DNA of 64,000 nt from Bacteroides zhangwenhongii (GTDB lineage: Bacteria > Bacteroidota > Bacteroidia > Bacteroidales > Bacteroidaceae): contig NZ_CP059857.1 in the NCBI RefSeq assembly GCF_009193325.2, positions 12,095 to 76,094 of the forward strand. The letters are read 5' to 3'. This document shows positions 60,171-64,000 of the stretch, in pieces. The notes below the pieces were generated by a model. It did no database searches, was not told where the DNA came from, and was given only the letters and a program-made list of their open reading frames with translations. Made by a program: the position numbers and the translations under genes. The number at the start of each line of letters is the position of its first letter. Positions within the stretch are counted from its first letter, which is position 1.

Positions 60171-61042
60171 ATATGGATACAATAAAGGAAATAGATGTAA
60201 AGAGTGTAATGACCAAATCCTCTCTGCCGGTGGGAGGATATTCGGTCAACCCTTATGTAGGGTGTCCCCACGCCTGCAGGTATTGCTACGCATCGTTCAT
60301 GAAACGGTTCACCGGGCACACCGAGCCGTGGGGTACGTTTTTAGATGTAAAAAACTGGAAGCCGATAACGAATCCTCATAAATACGACGGTGAACGTGTT
60401 GTAATAGGGTCTGTGACGGACGGTTACAATCCGTATGAAGAAGAATTCCACCGTACCCGAAGGCTGCTCGAAGAGCTGCGAGGAAGCGATGCCGAGATTA
60501 TGATATGCACAAAGTCCGATCTTGTCCTTCGCGATCTCGACCTGTTGAAGAGTTTTCCCAAAGTGACTGTGTCATGGTCTGTCAATACGCTCGACGAGCA
60601 GTTCTGCGCAGATATGGACAACGCCGTAAGCATTGAACGCCGTCTGAAAGCGATGCGTCAGACATACGAGGCAGGTATCCGCACCGTATGCTTCGTCTCG
60701 CCCATATTCCCCAGAATAACAGACGTAAAGGCAATAATAGAGGAGGTAAAAGATTATGCTGATTTAATCTGGCTTGAAAACCTGAATTTACGCGGGCAGT
60801 TCAAAGGCGGGATAATGACGTATATCCGTGAGAAGTATCCTGACCTCATACCGCTTTACGAGGAAATTTACAATAAAAAAAGGCTTGAATACTGGCAGGC
60901 ATTGGAGCAGGACATTTCAAATTACGCCAAGGAGCAGGGCTTCCCGTATCGTATAAACGATCTGCCATACGGACGCTCGGAAAAAGGCAAACCTGTCATC
61001 GTAAACTACTTCTACCACGAAAAAATACGATTGACAAAATGA
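60167..61042 (+). CDS. Radical SAM mobile pair protein B
   Basis: 291 residues with NPYVGCPHACRYCYASFMKR near residue 28 (CxxxCxxC with aromatic following), GSVTDGYNPYEEEFHRTRRLLEEL and SWSVNTLDEQF, resembling spore-photoproduct-lyase-like radical SAM enzymes. Paired with protein A. The stop TGA at 61040-61042 directly adjoins a histidine-kinase fragment. Confidence 0.8.
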   Translation: MNMDTIKEIDVKSVMTKSSLPVGGYSVNPYVGCPHACRYCYASFMKRFTGHTEPWGTFLDVKNWKPITNPHKYDGERVVIGSVTDGYNPYEEEFHRTRRLLEELRGSDAEIMICTKSDLVLRDLDLLKSFPKVTVSWSVNTLDEQFCADMDNAVSIERRLKAMRQTYEAGIRTVCFVSPIFPRITDVKAIIEEVKDYADLIWLENLNLRGQFKGGIMTYIREKYPDLIPLYEEIYNKKRLEYWQALEQDISNYAKEQGFPYRINDLPYGRSEKGKPVIVNYFYHEKIRLTK

Positions 61043-61570
61043 GGCTATGCCGGACTGATGCAGAAAAGTTGTAGCGCGGATAAAAGCACCATGTATGTGG
61101 ATAATATCCGGCAATCTTCCGAGCGTATGCGGGAGATGCTCAACACGCTGCTGGATTTCTTCCGTCTGGACAACGGCAAGGAGCAACCCAACCTTTCCCC
61201 TTGCAGGATTTCCGCAATCACGCATATTCTTGAAACGGAGTTCATGCCCATTGCCATGAACAAGGGGCTGACTTTGATAGTGGAGAGCCACACCGATGCG
61301 GTGGTTTTGACCGACAAGGAACGTATCCTGCAAATCGGCAACAACTTGTTGTCAAACGCCATCAAGTTCACGGATAACGGTAGTGTATCATTGGCAGCGG
61401 ATTATGATAACGGTTTGCTGAAACTTATCGTTGAAGATACCGGTACGGGCATGACCGAAGATGAGCAACAACGAGTATTCGGTGCATTTGAACGTCTTTC
61501 AAATGCCGCCGCAAAAGACGGCTTCGGATTAGGCTTCCTGCAACCAGCCGTTATCCAACAGCCGGGTTAA
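61043..61570 (+). pseudogene. Fragment of a sensor histidine kinase (RteA-like)
   Basis: Begins in mid-domain immediately after the TGA of the radical-SAM gene (GYAGLMQKSC...), continues through the dimerisation helices (SSERMREMLNTLLDFFRL) and ATPase domain (ILQIGNNLLSNAIKFTDNG, VEDTGTGMTEDEQQRVFGAFERL) and breaks after GFGLGF. Both ends were lost, so it is a relic of a conjugative-transposon regulator. Confidence 0.75.
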
Positions 61571-61683
61571 ATGCGTCCTCCCTATCTCGGCCGTCCCTTG
61601 CAGGACGACACAGCGGTCTTTCTCCTGGAGCTTTCTTAATTCCTCCAGTGAAGCCGCCATTTTCTCCGCCATTGTTGCCATAA
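61529..61683 (-). pseudogene. Short frameshifted gene start next to the kinase scar
   Basis: ATG at 61683 opens MATMAEKMAASLEELRKLQEK; an A-run then shifts the frame, and a second frame reads KDRCVVLQGTAEIGRTHLTRLLDNGWLQE before the histidine-kinase joint. This looks like the beginning of a longer regulatory protein, cut off at the junction. Low confidence. Confidence 0.35.
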
Positions 61684-61713
61684 CCGTTTTTATTTAGATT
61701 CTGATTATTTTCG

Positions 61714-61780
61714 TGCAAATACTCGTTTTTAGACACGTGTAAATACTCGTTTTTAATTATGTGCATTTACTCGTATTTGT
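61714..61780 (-). repeat. Three direct repeats spaced 24 bp
   Basis: CGTGCAAATACTCGTTTTTA (61714), CGTGTAAATACTCGTTTTTA (61738) and TGTGCATTTACTCGTATTT (61762) at exact 24-base steps. They lie upstream of the remnant gene start at 61683 on the minus strand; a repressor operator or a relic iteron set are both possible. Confidence 0.55.
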
Positions 61781-61808
61781 TGCAAAAATACAATATTTGT
61801 TCCGATAA

Positions 61809-62447
61809 TCAGCTACTAATGAAGTCTTTTTTTACTTGTTGTATCGTCGAAACGGCCTTTCCCGTGAGCTTCGCCACGTTCCGGATCGAGTAGCCTTTCT
61901 TTAACAAGGCGATCGCCTCCCGGTATTCCTCTTTCCTCTGTTCGGCCGTTTTCCGGCTTCCCGGCTTCCGTCCCAGCCTGCCCCCTTTCTGGATGTACAA
62001 CTCCCGTCCGCTATTAAGGCGGTCGATGATCCCCTGGCGTTCGATCGCGGCCAGTTCCCCCAACAGGGTAGTGATCAGAGAGGACAAGGGGTTTACCGTC
62101 TTGTCCGGCCGTAACGTTTCCAGGTTCAGGTTTTGAATATACACGCATATTTTATGCGTGTGCAGCGTATCGAGTGACTTTAGGATCTCCAGGGTTGAAC
62201 GCCCCAGGCGTGAGATCTCGGTCAGCAACAACATATCCACCCGGTTCTGCGGATCTGTGCAGTATTCCAGGCAACGGCTTAAAACCGGGCGTTCGATATT
62301 GGCCTTTCGTCCGCTTATCTTTTCCTCAAAGACCGCCGTCACCTCGTACCCCCGTCCGGCTGCGAACCTCTCCAGATCGACAACCTGCCGTTCGGTCGAT
62401 TGCCTGGCCGACTGCGAGCTTACACGTGAATAAATAACCACATTCAT
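61809..62447 (-). CDS. Serine recombinase (resolvase/invertase family), second type
   Basis: 212 residues. Catalytic Ser region VVIYSRVSSQSARQSTERQ near residue 9, then LLLTEISRLGRSTLEIL near 74 and LLGELAAIERQGIIDRLNSGRELY near 128, and a C-terminal helix-turn-helix (GYSIRNVAKLTGKAVSTIQQVKK). Distinct from the recombinase at 48930. Not part of the leader-driven operons. Confidence 0.9.
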   Translation of the reverse strand: MNVVIYSRVSSQSARQSTERQVVDLERFAAGRGYEVTAVFEEKISGRKANIERPVLSRCLEYCTDPQNRVDMLLLTEISRLGRSTLEILKSLDTLHTHKICVYIQNLNLETLRPDKTVNPLSSLITTLLGELAAIERQGIIDRLNSGRELYIQKGGRLGRKPGSRKTAEQRKEEYREAIALLKKGYSIRNVAKLTGKAVSTIQQVKKDFISS

Positions 62448-62564
62448 CCCTTTTGCTTTTGTTCTTCCTTATCTATTGTTTTAATCACCTTATCCACCTC
62501 TTTCAAGGAGGCATTATTTCCGGATCTATCCAAAAAAGAAATTCGCTAATTAACCTATAATTAC

Positions 62565-62655
62565 TATCTTTGCATTGTAATGCTTGGTAAAGCCTCTGTT
62601 ATCAAAACACGTAACCAAGTCAAGGATATACCCGTTCATCAAGAACGGGTTTTTC
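62565..62655 (+). ncRNA. Candidate small RNA with its own promoter and terminator
   Basis: TATCTTTG at 62565-62572 (-7 box), predicted start near 62580, stem CTTGGT (62583-62588) with ACCAAG (62614-62619), then a terminator ACCCGTTC-ATCAA-GAACGGGT (62630-62650) with TTTTTC. About 75 nt. A 41-codon frame starting at 62580 overlaps it and continues to 62705; the terminator inside that frame argues against a gene. Confidence 0.45.
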
Positions 62656-62688
62656 TTTTGCGACAGCCCATTCATAAGACAAAGGATA

Positions 62689-63525
62689 TTATAACAGGTC
62701 AGTAATCACAGCCGCCGGAATATCCAGCTTTGAGAAAGCGAACATCTTTTTCCCCAGATCCTTTAACGAGGCTCCGATATGGTACACGTCCGTTTCATCA
62801 ACGATCAGGAAACGGTCGTGACTGTCCCGGTACGTCCTGATGTCGATAGGTGGGTACTGGCTGTTATGCCTGTCAAGATCAAGTTGGAGTTGCTGCGTGA
62901 TACGCTGGGTGTAAATGGTGGCCGAGACACCGACGCTGCGTTTACTCAACATGAGCAAGACCGTTTCGTCCACATAGTTGTCGATAAGCACGATCGAACG
63001 CCTGGCCGACTTTACCAGATCGGTAGCGAACTTGTACGCATCGAAAATCTGGCCGTTATAAAAAATGCCTTCGACCGGGGGCAAGGCAGTACGCACAAAA
63101 AAATCTATCTTCTCGGTATGTTGAGCGACAGTCCTTTCAAGTTCTGACAAACGTTTATTAATGGAATACCCTTTTAAAAGATAGTCCTTTAAAACCTTAT
63201 TCGCCCATTGCCTAAATAAAATACCTCTTTTACTATTGACACGAAACCCAATGGATATGATCGCATCCAAATTGTAATAAGTCAGATTGCGCATCACTTG
63301 CCGTTTGCCTTCCTGTCGAACTGTTCGGAAATCCCGAACAGTTGAACTTTCCTCTAATTCTTTCTGATCATATATGTTTTTTATATGCTCGCTTATATTT
63401 GCTTTGCTGGATTGAAAAAGATCCACAATTTGCGCCTGTGTCAGCCAAACGGTTTCATCTTCCAGCCTCACTTCCAACTTGACCGCTTCATCCGGCTGGT
63501 ATAATATGATTTCTCCCTGTTCCAT
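62689..63525 (-). CDS. RhuM-family protein with PLD-like C terminus
   Basis: 278 residues. RhuM domain (EVRLEDETVWLTQAQIVDLFQSSKANISEHIKNIY, then RNLTYYNLDAIISIGFRVNSKRGILFRQWANKVL) and a C-terminal part with HDRFLIVDETDVYHIGASLKDLGKKMFAFSKL, which resembles a phospholipase-D-type HxK-like motif. Intact counterpart of the broken gene at 47690. RhuM proteins are common on genomic islands; the function is not known. Starts 3 bases after the neighbour's stop. Confidence 0.8.
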   Translation of the reverse strand: MEQGEIILYQPDEAVKLEVRLEDETVWLTQAQIVDLFQSSKANISEHIKNIYDQKELEESSTVRDFRTVRQEGKRQVMRNLTYYNLDAIISIGFRVNSKRGILFRQWANKVLKDYLLKGYSINKRLSELERTVAQHTEKIDFFVRTALPPVEGIFYNGQIFDAYKFATDLVKSARRSIVLIDNYVDETVLLMLSKRSVGVSATIYTQRITQQLQLDLDRHNSQYPPIDIRTYRDSHDRFLIVDETDVYHIGASLKDLGKKMFAFSKLDIPAAVITDLL

Positions 63526-63528
63526 TAC

Positions 63529-63858
63529 TTATTTACCTTTTCTTAATTCATCAAGCCTCTGCATCGCACCGCTGAACTTCTCACTAAACATCATATCATC
63601 GGGCAAAACAAACCAGGTGGGAATACCTCTCGACTGTGGATTACCTATACATTCATCTTGCCCGTTCTGTTTGCGGTAATCGTCCCATTCACTATAAGCG
63701 ATGTTCCAACGAATACCTAATTTATAGGTATTTTCCCATTTAATAATAGCCAGTGAATAGGCCGGATCATCTTTGCCGTCATAAATCACTTCTACAACTT
63801 CAACCATCCCTTTAGGGGAATTTATAAACTTCGGATTTTTATACGAATAAGTGCTCAT
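63529..63858 (-). CDS. Hypothetical protein upstream of the RhuM-type gene
   Basis: 109 residues (MVEVVEVIYDGKDDPAYSLAIIKWENTYKLGIRWNIAYSEWDDYRKQNG...GIPTWFVLP). Soluble; no family recognised. Tightly linked to the RhuM-type gene. A minus-strand TATCTTTG box lies at 63885-63892; the rest of the window to 64000 is A+T-rich and without a gene. Confidence 0.6.
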   Translation of the reverse strand: MSTYSYKNPKFINSPKGMVEVVEVIYDGKDDPAYSLAIIKWENTYKLGIRWNIAYSEWDDYRKQNGQDECIGNPQSRGIPTWFVLPDDMMFSEKFSGAMQRLDELRKGK

Positions 63859-64000
63859 GTCTTTTATTTTTTATTTATAGCACACAAAGATACTCAAAAA
63901 CAAATATATACATATATACATACGTATGATTAACGTATAAAAACATTTATGGTTATTCTAATCTTTGATTAATTCCGGTACAGAAACAAAACGTACCGAA

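Noticed and set aside
1..64000. tRNA or rRNA genes
   Set aside because: No cloverleaf-like segment with a TTCRA loop and CCA end, and no rRNA-like sequence, was noticed on reading. Absence is not proven without a scan.

Overview
The window looks like a large plasmid, or a plasmid-derived mobile region, from a gut Bacteroidales bacterium (Bacteroides, Phocaeicola or Parabacteroides type). The evidence is a Bacteroidetes-type tra operon (TraE to TraO types), Bacteroidetes promoters (a -7 box of the form TAnnTTTG), DUF3408, PcfJ/PcfK, RhuM-type and radical-SAM mobile-pair genes, and IS66, IS4 and IS1380 relatives. The conjugation core is clearly richer in G+C than the A+T-rich accessory blocks, so the molecule is a mosaic.

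Layout. 0-5.3 kb: a hipA gene cut by the window edge, a gene fragment, a low-G+C orphan, a four-gene accessory operon and an IS66 remnant. 5.3-8.1 kb: mobilisation module 1 (relaxase, accessory protein, candidate oriT). 8.4-12.4 kb: ParA, a DUF3408 partner, an iteron origin, initiator Rep1 and a Crp/Fnr-like regulator. 12.5-29.6 kb: one long plus-strand conjugation operon (type IV secretion subunits, VirB4-like ATPase, coupling protein, ArdC-type antirestriction protein, SSB, Toprim protein). 29.7-52 kb: accessory operons, mostly on the minus strand: PcfJ/PcfK, two SSB cassettes around a hipBA pair, a DUF3990/DUF3791 pair, an IS4 element, a SLOG/phosphoribosyltransferase pair, a methylase-like operon, HU, mazEF, a broken RhuM-type gene, a resolvase and RadC. 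52-56.8 kb: a second iteron origin with initiator Rep2, a hipA remnant, a broken IS1380 transposase and mobilisation module 2. 56.8-64 kb: AraC regulators, MBL hydrolase, radical-SAM pair, gene scars, a second serine recombinase and an intact RhuM-type gene.

Two themes stand out. First, the window carries two related replicons, each with a rep gene, an iteron array with identical spacing (31/32/32/32/32/43 bp) and a relaxase pair nearby. This suggests an old cointegrate. Second, at least five minus-strand accessory operons begin with copies of the same long non-coding leader (up to about 690 bp). The leader is full of hairpins, some with compensatory changes between copies, and several of these operons end in a related A/T-rich inverted repeat. 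This looks like a shared expression signal that makes exchangeable accessory gene cassettes into one regulon. It is the best candidate here for an undescribed system.

All functional calls come from reading motifs and architecture by eye. No database search or folding program was run.
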